The notes under the pieces: generated by a model
Told to the model about the DNA's origin: nothing
Databases searched by the model: none
The model's input: only the letters and a program-made list of their open reading frames with translations
Translations under genes and position numbers: made by a program
Shown: positions 28,601 through 36,658 of the stretch, piece after piece
Layout: every line of letters starts with the position of its first letter
Numbering within the stretch: the first letter of the stretch is position 1
From: Vibrio tapetis subsp. tapetis
Lineage (GTDB): Bacteria; Pseudomonadota; Gammaproteobacteria; Enterobacterales; Vibrionaceae
Reading direction: 5' to 3'
Assembly: GCF_900233005.1 (NCBI RefSeq)
Contig: NZ_LT960612.1
Coordinates: 1,612,001-1,676,000 of the forward strand
Length of the DNA stretch: 64,000 bases

Positions 28601-29167
28601 TTACTTGTTGTGCTTGTGAAAATATTCCCATTCTTCAACTTCAGTTCCGTCTTTGAATACGCACATACCGATTTGTCCATCATCGGTTTCTACTATCGTA
28701 CTCGTACCGCCTTGTTCGACACAAAATACTGATGACGGGTTCGCCATGCCAAGAGGTGCGTTTTGTGCGTCTTTGTTGTGATTCTGGTGGTAGAACTCCC
28801 ACTCTTCGATACGAGTGCCGTCGGAAAATACGCACATACCAACGCCGTTTTCAAAGTCGAGCGTGCCGCCTTGTTCTTCACAATAAACAGACGCAGGATT
28901 TGCCATACCAATCATTCCAGACTCCGCTTCGTCATTATTGTTTTGGTTGAAGTAGTCCCATTGACCAATTTCGGTTCCGTCACTTAAAACGCAAATACCT
29001 TCGCTACCCGCGTCCGTTTCCTTGGATTTTAGCGTACCACCTTGGTCGATACAGAACGTTGCCGCTGGATTGGTCATCGTTAACATTGGTGCTTCATCGT
29101 TAGCAGAGGCGTTAGTTGAGAATAGTGCGAAAAGGCTCATTGTTACAGCAAGGATCGTTTTTTTCAT
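28601..29167 (-). CDS. Exported protein with three tandem DUF333 domains
   Basis: 188 residues from MKKT (29167). Signal peptide to about residue 22 (NASAN). Then three repeats of about 55 residues, each with NPA(S)xxFC/YCxxQGGT, a GxCVxxDGTE(I/V)xxWxYF core and a conserved cysteine pair, the DUF333 pattern of YoaF/YfcI-type lipoproteins. Each unit likely folds on its own disulfide. The three-fold tandem form is less usual than single copies. Periplasmic; role unknown. Confidence 0.88.
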   Translation of the reverse strand: MKKTILAVTMSLFALFSTNASANDEAPMLTMTNPAATFCIDQGGTLKSKETDAGSEGICVLSDGTEIGQWDYFNQNNNDEAESGMIGMANPASVYCEEQGGTLDFENGVGMCVFSDGTRIEEWEFYHQNHNKDAQNAPLGMANPSSVFCVEQGGTSTIVETDDGQIGMCVFKDGTEVEEWEYFHKHNK

Positions 29168-29424
29168 TATTGACTCCAAAAAACTGAAATTTCAGTGATC
29201 TAATCAAGAATTCTAGCGATGTTAGCGGAAAAATAAATTCAATCGGTCTATATTAAAACATAGGAGCCGAATCGCTAGCGATTTCAAATTGAGAATGATC
29301 GTGTTCTTGGCAACAACTATAGACAATAATGCGTTTTATGAATAGTTGTATTATGTCAAATCTATGTCATTTGTTATATGAATGGTGAATGACTTCCATT
29401 TTAAGACAGGCTAAAGGAAGAATA

Positions 29425-30357
29425 ATGTCTGAGAATAAGTTTCGTTTGGTTACCAGAAGTGATTTCGATGGTTTAGTGTGTGCGGTCTTGCTTAAAAAGC
29501 TAGACCTTATCGATGATATTAAATTTGTGCACCCAAAAGACATGCAGGATGGCAAGGTCGAAATCACAAGTAATGATATTGTAACTAACTTGCCTTATGT
29601 CGAAAGTGCCCATCTTATTTTCGATCACCACCTATCTGAAACCCTGCGCAATAAAGACGGGTTAGAAAATCACGTTATTGATGCAGATGCCCCTTCTGCT
29701 GCTCGCGTTGTTTGGGAATACTACGGCGGTTTCGATACATTCCCCGCCGAATGGCAAGCTATGATGGAAGCGGTAGATAAAGGAGACTCGGCACAATTTT
29801 CTCGCGATGAAGTATTGGATGCACAAGGCTGGAACCTACTGAATTTCTTGATGGACGCTCGAACAGGGCTAGGTCGGTTTAGAGAATTCCGTATCTCAAA
29901 TTACAACCTGATGATGGATCTTATTGATTACTGTAAGAACCATACTATTGAGCAGATCCTTGATTTGCCTGACGTCAAAGAGCGTATAGAGCTCTATGAA
30001 GATCACAATACAAAATTTGCCGAACAAATCCAGCTAAACGCCACCGTTCACGGCAATCTTGTATTACTAGACTTAACCAATGAAGACGTCATTTATGCAG
30101 GGAACCGCTTCTTAATTTACGCTTTGTTCCCACAATGCAACATTTCGATTCATAAGATGTGGGGCTTTCAAAAGCAAAACGTTGTTTTTGCTACTGGCAA
30201 ATCGATCTTCGATCGTGGATCGAAAACTAACGTTGGCGAACTGATGCTTAAATACAATGGTGGCGGCCATCAAGCAGCAGGTACTTGTCAGATCCTCGAA
30301 TCTGACTCTCTGCGGGTGCAACAGGAATTAATCGACGCTATTACCGCAGACGGTTAG
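29425..30357 (+). CDS. DHH family phosphoesterase
   Basis: 310 residues from ATG 29425, chosen for AAAGGAAG at 29413-29420. DHH superfamily: FRLVTRSDFDGLVCAVLL (motif I aspartates), IFDHHLSE (motif III DHH), and the C-terminal DHHA1-like KYNGGGHQAAGTCQI. Such proteins cleave phosphodiester bonds in short oligonucleotides or cyclic dinucleotides, or inorganic polyphosphate; substrate not decidable. The terminator follows 30 bp behind. Confidence 0.88.
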   Translation: MSENKFRLVTRSDFDGLVCAVLLKKLDLIDDIKFVHPKDMQDGKVEITSNDIVTNLPYVESAHLIFDHHLSETLRNKDGLENHVIDADAPSAARVVWEYYGGFDTFPAEWQAMMEAVDKGDSAQFSRDEVLDAQGWNLLNFLMDARTGLGRFREFRISNYNLMMDLIDYCKNHTIEQILDLPDVKERIELYEDHNTKFAEQIQLNATVHGNLVLLDLTNEDVIYAGNRFLIYALFPQCNISIHKMWGFQKQNVVFATGKSIFDRGSKTNVGELMLKYNGGGHQAAGTCQILESDSLRVQQELIDAITADG

Positions 30358-30387
30358 TTATCGGGCGTAGAGATCATTTAAATACCG

Positions 30388-30418
30388 ATGCCTCTGAATA
30401 AGATTTAGGGGCATTTTT
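30388..30418 (+). terminator. Terminator behind the DHH gene
   Basis: ATGCCTC and GGGGCAT with a 15-nt loop that adds weak pairs, followed by TTTTT. Confidence 0.65.
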
Positions 30419-30488
30419 CTATTGGTTCTTTCTATTATTCACCAGTCCTATTACACTGCGCTCAATTACCATGAATTGAAGCTGTATT

Positions 30489-31007
30489 ATGAGACATCTA
30501 CGCATTACCACCCACCCAGATATTGGTCATTTAGATAACAAAGTCATTGTTCAACGTAAAGCGGCCCGAGCTATCGTTTTAGATGGTGACAACATACTGT
30601 TGCTTTATACTGAGCGTTATCATGACTATTCAATTCCTGGCGGCGGCTTGGATCAAGATGAAGATGTCATTGCTGGCATGGTACGTGAGCTTCAAGAAGA
30701 AACTGGCGCGCAGAACATTCATTCCATTGCTCCTTATGGCATCTATGAAGAGTTTCGTCCTTGGTATAAAGATAATGCCGATGTGATGCACATGGTGTCG
30801 TATTGCTATACCTGTAAAACGGATAAGCAGATGGGTGAGACTAACTATGAAGATTACGAAATTAAAAATGGCATGAAAGCCATCTGGATTAACATTCATG
30901 AGGCAATTGCACATAACGAGAAGACCATGGCCGAGAGCCCTAAAAAGGGCATGAGCATTGAGCGGGAAACGTTTCTGCTGCATTTAGTAGCGAAGGAAAA
31001 GCTATAG
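30489..31007 (+). CDS. Nudix hydrolase with an island-junction 3' end
   Basis: 172 residues. The Nudix box is complete: GGGLDQDEDVIAGMVRELQE plus ETGA, near residues 54-77, matching Gx5Ex7REUxEExGU. It should cleave nucleoside diphosphate derivatives; substrate unknown. Its final 33 codons have a diverged second copy at 53712-53813, and a tyrosine recombinase fragment overlaps the stop on the other strand. The most economical reading is that an integrating element targets the 3' end of this gene and restores it with its own copy, so the present gene may be a host/element chimera. Confidence 0.9.
   Translation: MRHLRITTHPDIGHLDNKVIVQRKAARAIVLDGDNILLLYTERYHDYSIPGGGLDQDEDVIAGMVRELQEETGAQNIHSIAPYGIYEEFRPWYKDNADVMHMVSYCYTCKTDKQMGETNYEDYEIKNGMKAIWINIHEAIAHNEKTMAESPKKGMSIERETFLLHLVAKEKL
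30906..31007 (+). repeat. Left attachment-site copy (3' end of Nudix gene)
   Basis: 102 bp aligned without gaps to 53712-53813; 28 of 33 encoded residues are identical and most base changes are at third codon positions. An 18-bp block, TAAAAAGGGCATGAGCAT (30941-30958), is identical in both and is the best candidate for the crossover core. Confidence 0.75.
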
Positions 31008-31554
31008 GCCAAAAACGTTTGAAAGCCCTTTTAAACGCTAAAATACATCCTCTGTCGCCGCTTTTTGGCGGCAAAGAATTCAGAGGATTAAAGTGAATAG
31101 CATCGCTCAGATGGCTCGGTGCAAAATGTGAGTAACGCATCGTCATCGAAATATCGGTGTGACCTAAAATGTTCTGCAATATCAAAATATTCCCTCCATT
31201 CATCATAAAGTGACTTGCAAAGGTATGGCGTAGAACATGCATTCCTTGCCCTTTGGGTAAATTAGGCAATGCTCGAGTAAGCCATTTATAGACAGTGCTA
31301 TATGCACAGCTAAATAAACGACCTGATGTGTCTTTGTAAATCAGTTGATAAAGCTCTTCTGATATAGGCACTGTTCTATTTCGTTTTCCCTTGGTGTTAA
31401 TGTAGGTAACTTTGAATTTAGAGAGTTGAGCTCCTTTTATCTCGATAGCTTCTCTAATCTTTGCTCCTGTTGCTAGGCACAATTTTATTATGGCAGTGAG
31501 CTCTTCACCCATTGGGCTACCTTTTACTTCATCAAGCAGGTGAGTCGATCTCAT
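30940..31554 (-). pseudogene. Tyrosine recombinase (phage-type integrase), decayed remnant
   Basis: The frame covers the catalytic half only: CLATGAKIREAIE, VPISEELYQLI, HVLRHTFASHFM, ILGHTDISMTMRYSHF (box II His-x-x-Arg, His and the nucleophile Tyr). The N-terminal arm/core-binding half (about 130-170 residues) is absent and a stop lies just upstream. The box I arginine expected after TGA is lysine (AAG). The 3' end runs on through the Nudix gene's end. Judged inactive. Placement against the putative att site fits an island integrase. Confidence 0.75.
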
Positions 31555-31914
31555 CGACGATTAGAAACGCTTACAGCAAATGGAGGTGGCACTACAAAGT
31601 AAATGACGCATAGATGTGACTAATCGATGATTAATTATCAATTATCAATTATTTAATTACATTCCGGGTTGAAATAGGACGACTGTATTATCGTCTACTC
31701 TTCTTCGTGTTACAGCTTGAATTAAACAGGGTATGGAAAGAATATTTTCGGACGTTATTGGGCGCGACATAGTAGAATCGGGTGGGGGTGAGTCAACTGG
31801 AGTAGCCTGAGCATAGGTCATGTAGCCACAATAATACGCGAATTGGTCTTAAACATGATTAACGAGGCGCTTGTCAATACGTGGAACATCAGGCGGCAAA
31901 ACATTGAGGGAAAT
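31555..31914. other. Intergenic region inside the island's left end
   Basis: 360 bases without a supported gene. It holds an AT-rich run with the direct repeat AATTATC/AATTATC/AATTATT at 31629-31650 and no convincing remnant of the missing integrase N-terminus. Confidence 0.45.
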
Positions 31915-32442
31915 ATGGAATCAACTCGGATTATATTAACGCCGCCGTCACATAAATACACCAATGCAATGTGGCGCGTGATCACCAATAGTCAGACCGA
32001 ATTGTCAACGTTTTTGCCGTGGGTGACCGAGTCATTGACGTTGCAAACGTTGGAAAACAATGTGCAAATGGCCGTCGATAACTATCATCAATTTACCGAT
32101 GGATTTTGGTTTAATATCGTTGAAAAGCAGACTCAGTCGTTTATCGGTGTTGTGGGGTTTATTATACGAGATGCGACCGTGCCTTATTTCGAATTGGGGT
32201 ATTGGCTGGACTCAGGGAAAACAGGACAAGGGTTCATTTCGGAAGCGTTGCCCTTGGTAGAGCGTTATGCGTTTGACGAGAAAAAGGCTAAGCGACTAGA
32301 AATAAAGATGGCTGGATCTAATCAACAGAGTCGGGCAGTCGCAGAACGATGTGGCTTTTGTCTGGAGGCGAAGTTAAGCCATGCTCGGCGTTTGCCCTCG
32401 GGCGTTATCGATAGCACTTGGGTATACGCTAAATTTGCCTAG
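31915..32442 (+). CDS. RimJ/RimL-type GNAT N-acetyltransferase
   Basis: 175 residues from ATG 31915, preferred to 31843 because GAGGGAAAT precedes it and RIILTPPSHKYTNAMW is the expected family start. Acetyl-CoA motif region GYWLDSGKTGQGFISEALPL near residues 97-117 and RLEIKMAGSNQQSRAVAERCGF. Family members acetylate protein N-termini or small molecules such as antibiotics; substrate unknown. Carried in the island, 227 bp before the convergent lipoprotein gene. Confidence 0.8.
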   Translation: MESTRIILTPPSHKYTNAMWRVITNSQTELSTFLPWVTESLTLQTLENNVQMAVDNYHQFTDGFWFNIVEKQTQSFIGVVGFIIRDATVPYFELGYWLDSGKTGQGFISEALPLVERYAFDEKKAKRLEIKMAGSNQQSRAVAERCGFCLEAKLSHARRLPSGVIDSTWVYAKFA

Positions 32443-32624
32443 GGTACGATGAGAATTTAAGCGACGAAACCTATGGGTTTTTACGCTTATTCACAGAAAA
32501 ATCAAATGAATCTCAACCAATTAAACTGATTGCAGCAATTGGCTCGTTAGTCATTATCGGCATACAGTTCTTTCATCAACTCATAAATATATGTTTAATG
32601 TTTTCATCCTTGATGAAAGCCAAT

Positions 32625-32659
32625 ACTCACATCACCAATAGAGGATTAGTGATGTGAGT
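32625..32659. terminator. Long hairpin between convergent genes
   Basis: ACTCACATCAC pairs perfectly with GTGATGTGAGT (11 bp) around a 13-nt loop. No clear T-tract on either side, so its terminator role is uncertain. Confidence 0.5.
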
Positions 32660-32669
32660 CATTATAAGC

Positions 32670-33890
32670 TTAAGGGTTCATTACTAGTTTCACACCAGCA
32701 ATGGTGTATTTCATTCCTGCTAGTGTGTCACCATCGCTCACCCATTCAGGAAACAGAGACATAGGTTTATCGATATTTCTTAAAACGTTAATATCTATGT
32801 TTCCATCTTTGCTGGTAAAGAGTGTTTTGAGTGGAACTCTTACTTGTTGCCAAGAGTTTTCAGCAAAAGAAGCTGGAAGCAGGTAGGGCTGAGATCTCCC
32901 CTTTGCAGATGATTCCATTTGAATCTGTAAGCGTTTGGTCGGGTGGCTTCCATAGCTCTCAACGTTAAGCATGAATTCCAGTACACCAGTGCTGACATAT
33001 GCAGCAATATCCCTTGCCGTACTATCATTTGGTTGCAAAATTACGCCACCGTTAGATCCGGCTGCAGGGCTTGGGTAAGAAATAGAAAAACTGTCATGCC
33101 CCCAATCGATTTGCAAGCTAGACCCATCGCTCATCCAGGTTGTAAGCTTCGTCGCCCACCCTTGGGAAGGACTGCCAATGATAAGTAGGTTTGAATCTTG
33201 TGAGCCTAAGTCTGGTTCTAGAAAGGTACTGGTATTGGTACATTCTAGAACTGATTTATCACCGTCAATGGAGTTACTAATAACTCTTATATTCCCAATA
33301 TCAGCATTAAAGTTTCCATTGGTATGTATCACAAATGGAGCCAGTGTTTGTGCAAAGTCCATATTGAAACAAGAAAGCGGTATTTTGAGAGTCTGGCTAG
33401 AGGACTTGCTTAATGCTAGTGCTGCACTGCTTAATGACACCTGAGTAGAATCTGTCCCAGAAACTTTCTGTGCAGATACATATATAGCTTGCTTAAGAGT
33501 TGGCTTCTCTAAAGAACGTAAATCAAACTGCAGCGTTGAGTTGTCCTTCTCAATGCCCATATCGACGGAGTTACCATTTGCTGATTTAGCTATCAGGCGG
33601 CCCTTATTAGAACCTGTAACTTGAAAGTTCACAGGAGGGTTCGTGTTGCTATTAAGCCCCGTCGTGCTGACGTTACCTTGTGAAGCGTTACCATTACTGT
33701 CGAGCTGCATTTCCAAATCGGTTTGGTCCACAATGGATAAAGCGTACGTACCATCACTTTGGGCGCTGTAGATCTCTTTTTTTGTTGATGTAGGGGGAGG
33801 TGATGGGTACTCATATGGATCGTCCAGACAACCATTCAAGAGGCCAAGTGATATTGCCGCAGTCAGCAGCGTCTTAGTGTAATTTTTCAT
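32670..33890 (-). CDS. Outer-membrane lipoprotein with two ExoP-like carbohydrate-binding modules
   Basis: 406 residues with a lipoprotein signal (lipobox LLNGC, Cys near residue 21). Residues about 40-215 and 225-405 look like two related beta-sandwich modules. The second one (SLQIDWGHDSFSISYPSP, ENSWQQVRVPLKTL, MKYTIAGVKLVM) and the first (LKIPLSCFNMDFAQTLAPFVI) match the C-terminal galactose-binding-like ExoP domain of marine GH3 beta-glucosidases. There is no catalytic domain. Divergent from the glucanase operon and sharing its operator region, so I infer a surface glycan-binding role comparable to SGBPs of Bacteroidetes loci. Next-best guess: a substrate-retention lipoprotein of other specificity. 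Confidence 0.65.
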   Translation of the reverse strand: MKNYTKTLLTAAISLGLLNGCLDDPYEYPSPPPTSTKKEIYSAQSDGTYALSIVDQTDLEMQLDSNGNASQGNVSTTGLNSNTNPPVNFQVTGSNKGRLIAKSANGNSVDMGIEKDNSTLQFDLRSLEKPTLKQAIYVSAQKVSGTDSTQVSLSSAALALSKSSSQTLKIPLSCFNMDFAQTLAPFVIHTNGNFNADIGNIRVISNSIDGDKSVLECTNTSTFLEPDLGSQDSNLLIIGSPSQGWATKLTTWMSDGSSLQIDWGHDSFSISYPSPAAGSNGGVILQPNDSTARDIAAYVSTGVLEFMLNVESYGSHPTKRLQIQMESSAKGRSQPYLLPASFAENSWQQVRVPLKTLFTSKDGNIDINVLRNIDKPMSLFPEWVSDGDTLAGMKYTIAGVKLVMNP

Positions 33891-33948
33891 GTCCTTTATC
33901 TCTTTATGTTAAAAAGTTATGAGAGCTTAGGTTCCATTGTATGACTGG

Positions 33949-33962
33949 TATAAACGTTTAAG
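33949..33962. promoter_or_regulatory. Operator-like palindrome before the lipoprotein gene
   Basis: TATAAACGTTTAAG, 12 of 14 matches to TTTAAACGTTTAAA, 59 bp upstream of the lipoprotein start. The centre AACG/CGTT type fits LacI-family operators. Confidence 0.6.
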
Positions 33963-34290
33963 CATTTATCTTCATCATCTCGTGCACTTTAATCAAGTTA
34001 AACTGAACGTCTTAGTGTATTAATGTGATCAAGGACTATTTCTCATTGAGATTACATATGGGTTTAGTTGTATTTATTATGTTTTAAAGGGTGGTTAGAA
34101 GTGGGCAAGGTGTTAACTTAAACGGATTATAATCGGATCGATTGACTGATTTTATTGTAAGTCATTGTTTTATATGATTTTCGTTCTTACTCTCTCTCTA
34201 TATTTCAAATTTTGTATAAAAATATATATAAGTGGATCACATAATGATGCCTATGTAGATTGACTGATAGTTCTAAATCTGAAAAACTAA

Positions 34291-34304
34291 TTTAAACGTT
34301 TAAA
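34291..34304. promoter_or_regulatory. Operator-like palindrome before the glucanase operon
   Basis: TTTAAACGTTTAAA, a perfect 14-bp palindrome 41 bp before the first gene of the operon. Its CG centre and length are typical of LacI/GalR-family operators, and a LacI-family gene lies in the same operon. Confidence 0.7.
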
Positions 34305-34344
34305 TGGTTGCATTGTGATTTTAATTAAAAGGAAACTTTGAGCA

Positions 34345-35688
34345 ATGAAAAAAATATTAACTAGCTTAACGGGAGTTATTGCACTTTCGTTAACTGCTAT
34401 AGCAGACGCTGGAGCAGTTACCATTGATTCGTTGGTACTTAGGGATCACCTATATCCAACAGATTTTCAAGCTGAATTACAAAACAACCTAAACTTTTTT
34501 ATTGACGGGGTTGGTGTTGACCCAGAAACGAAAGTTCCTTTCGACACTATTTTGGTTAAGGATGGCATCATTGAACATCGTTATTATGTGAATACATCAG
34601 AAATCGGACTGTACCTAAATATTCTTGTGGAAGCAGATAAAGGTGGGACGCGACATGCAATTGAACGTATCGCTGAAGTGCTTGATACGCTCGAAAAAGC
34701 ACCACATTGGAATGGTTTATTTTATTGGCCATACGATATTGTAGGTAAAGAGCTTAAGCCCGTAGCTGATGGCACCGTTCCGGCCGTTGATAACGGTAAC
34801 CTTGCCTTTGCTTTGGCGGGGGTTGCGGGAGCTTTCCTAAATAGTGAAGACGAACTTAAACAGAGTATTTCGAAACGAATAGAAAAAATACTCGACGCGC
34901 AAAAACCTGGGTGGGTCAAATTATACGATGAACAACGTGGACTTATGGTTGCTGGGTGGTCAACTCAGAGCGATTCAGCTTTAAGTTATTATGTAGATCG
35001 TATGGCTAATGAAAGTAGACTTGCTCCTATGTGGGCTGCGTTAATCACTGCTGATATGGGGGGCGATGCAGTTCCTGCAAGCGCTTTTAATGATATGGAA
35101 CTTTATACTAAACAGTATCAATACAAAGGTCGTACATATAACCCGATGTTAACTTGGGATGGAGCTTACTTCCAAGCTATGTTACCAGCAATCTGGCTCA
35201 ATGAAGAAGAGCTTATGCCCGACTATACGATGGTTAGAGATATGACGTTTATTCAAATGGCATATGCTGCGGAGCATAACATCCCTTTAGTTTCATCATC
35301 TGCAACGGTGGATGATGAATATGCAGCGTTTGGTGTTCCTTATTTGTCTGAGAGTAAAGTGAAATTTTCCAACGAAATTCACGACGGAAAAACAGGCACC
35401 CCACATGCGGTAGCACTTTCTTATATTGTCGATCCAGACACGGCTGTACAAGCTCTTAAATCTATAAAGAAAAATTATCCAGAAATTGAATCACCTTACG
35501 GTTGGTACGACGCACTAGATAGCGAAGGTCGCATGTCGACAAAGATCCTGTCCTTAGATCAAGGAATGTTCGTTGGTGCGTTTTTAGCTGATGAAATAAA
35601 TGCAGATGTAAAACGTTACCTTGATTCAAAAGGGTATTCTGAAGCGGTAGAAGAAATGTATCAAAGTTTCGTGCCAAACAAGGGATAA
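34345..35688 (+). CDS. Putative GH144-like endo-beta-1,2-glucanase, periplasmic
   Basis: 447 residues; AAGGAAAC 11 nt before ATG and a signal peptide to about residue 25 (IADAGA). The rest is an (alpha/alpha)-barrel of the glucoamylase-like PF10091/GH144 type: SEIGLYLNIL, APHWNGLFYWPYD, AVDNGNLAFALAG, NESRLAPMWAAL, WDGAYFQAMLPAIW, and the C-terminal LDQGMFVGAFLAD. GH144 enzymes cut beta-1,2-glucans into sophoro-oligosaccharides. First gene of an operon with a GH94 oligoglucan phosphorylase, which supports that substrate. About half identical by eye to the second copy at 36659. Exact GH family to be settled by search. Confidence 0.7.
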   Translation: MKKILTSLTGVIALSLTAIADAGAVTIDSLVLRDHLYPTDFQAELQNNLNFFIDGVGVDPETKVPFDTILVKDGIIEHRYYVNTSEIGLYLNILVEADKGGTRHAIERIAEVLDTLEKAPHWNGLFYWPYDIVGKELKPVADGTVPAVDNGNLAFALAGVAGAFLNSEDELKQSISKRIEKILDAQKPGWVKLYDEQRGLMVAGWSTQSDSALSYYVDRMANESRLAPMWAALITADMGGDAVPASAFNDMELYTKQYQYKGRTYNPMLTWDGAYFQAMLPAIWLNEEELMPDYTMVRDMTFIQMAYAAEHNIPLVSSSATVDDEYAAFGVPYLSESKVKFSNEIHDGKTGTPHAVALSYIVDPDTAVQALKSIKKNYPEIESPYGWYDALDSEGRMSTKILSLDQGMFVGAFLADEINADVKRYLDSKGYSEAVEEMYQSFVPNKG

Positions 35689-35695
35689 GAATAAG

Positions 35696-36646
35696 ATGAG
35701 ACATTATTTATTAGCAGTAGTAGTAGTAGGATTGGCACCTGTTGGAGCCGCTTTCGCAGAGAATGGAATTTGGGATGACATTGAATTAACTGGATATGGA
35801 CAGCCAGAACTCCAGTTTGAAGCGCTAGAAAAGGTCGGAGGATTTGGTGAGATCTTAGTCGCTTCGCCTACCCCCTTGGCTAAACGTAGTCGAATATTGA
35901 CGGGATTTGAATATGAAGAATACGTCTACAAAAACGCACCAAGCCAACTGTATCAATCATATATTTTTGCCGATGGGAACACCAAAGTAGCAGAAAACTG
36001 GCGAGTCGCTTATGTGCTAAAAGAGATCCATCGCTATGAAGGCGAAGATAAAACCTCGAAAGGTCAGCCGATGTTAAATCTTGAGCTGATGCCTCGCTAT
36101 GAGAAGTGGGTAAATGAAGCGTTTAATTATGCATTAGAAGTTGGTTATGAGAAAACCACGGGTCTTGAAGAAAAAACACGCTATCAAGTGACGCCTGAAG
36201 CCAATTTTACCTTCGGTAAGCATTTTGTTCACCTCAACGTAGAGATGGGCTATTGGCAAGAGGAAAACGCGAGTTTTTATGAAACCGAACCATTATATGT
36301 ATACCGATTAAATGATTGGATAAACCTTGGAGCCAAAGCTCTATATCATAAAGACAACAACGATTTTGCTTGGACTGAAAAGGCTATTAAGCCTTTAATT
36401 CAATTTCGTTTTGATAATCAAGTGTATTTGGAATTGAGATACGAGCGTGGTGAAACCGAAATTCACGATGGTTCGGGTTATGCGTATGACAATTATGCAC
36501 TTTACACTCAGATACCTGTGAACGATACCATCAGCGTTTTGGCGGATGTTGCCTATCGTGACCATCGTCAACAGAACGGTAATCAGTACACTTGGGGCGA
36601 CAAAAAGGGCGCATTTGCCAAAGTCGGTTTGATTTGGACTTTCTAG
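35696..36646 (+). CDS. OmpG-like outer-membrane porin
   Basis: 316 residues, signal peptide to about residue 21 (AAFAEN), then alternating aromatic/charged beta strands and the terminal phenylalanine motif VGLIWTF expected for outer-membrane barrels. Length and pattern fit monomeric OmpG/KdgM-class porins (14 strands in OmpG). It starts 8 bp behind the first glucanase and ends 12 bp before the second. It likely admits oligosaccharides to the periplasm; E. coli ompG likewise sits with a disaccharide phosphorylase/ABC cluster (ycj). Confidence 0.78.
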   Translation: MRHYLLAVVVVGLAPVGAAFAENGIWDDIELTGYGQPELQFEALEKVGGFGEILVASPTPLAKRSRILTGFEYEEYVYKNAPSQLYQSYIFADGNTKVAENWRVAYVLKEIHRYEGEDKTSKGQPMLNLELMPRYEKWVNEAFNYALEVGYEKTTGLEEKTRYQVTPEANFTFGKHFVHLNVEMGYWQEENASFYETEPLYVYRLNDWINLGAKALYHKDNNDFAWTEKAIKPLIQFRFDNQVYLELRYERGETEIHDGSGYAYDNYALYTQIPVNDTISVLADVAYRDHRQQNGNQYTWGDKKGAFAKVGLIWTF

Positions 36647-36658
36647 AAGGGGACAACA

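Larger units (their letters stand above)
33891..34344. other. Divergent promoter region of the glucan locus
   Basis: 454 bases between the lipoprotein gene and the main operon. It carries two operator-like palindromes (33949-33962, 34291-34304) and AT-rich promoter DNA, with a possible -35 TTGACT at 34259-34264. No coding sequence seen. Confidence 0.6.

Noticed and set aside
30112..30983. Minus-strand frames over the DHH and Nudix genes
   Set aside because: Opposite-strand shadows of genes with intact catalytic motifs.
31055..31072. GC-rich hairpin (GCCGC, loop, GCGGC) next to the integrase end, considered as an attC site
   Set aside because: No R'/R'' core sites or L boxes and no integron integrase; a simple hairpin only.
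34259..34290. A precise sigma70 promoter for the glucan operon
   Set aside because: TTGACT is a fair -35, but no good -10 lies at proper distance; left as a region note.
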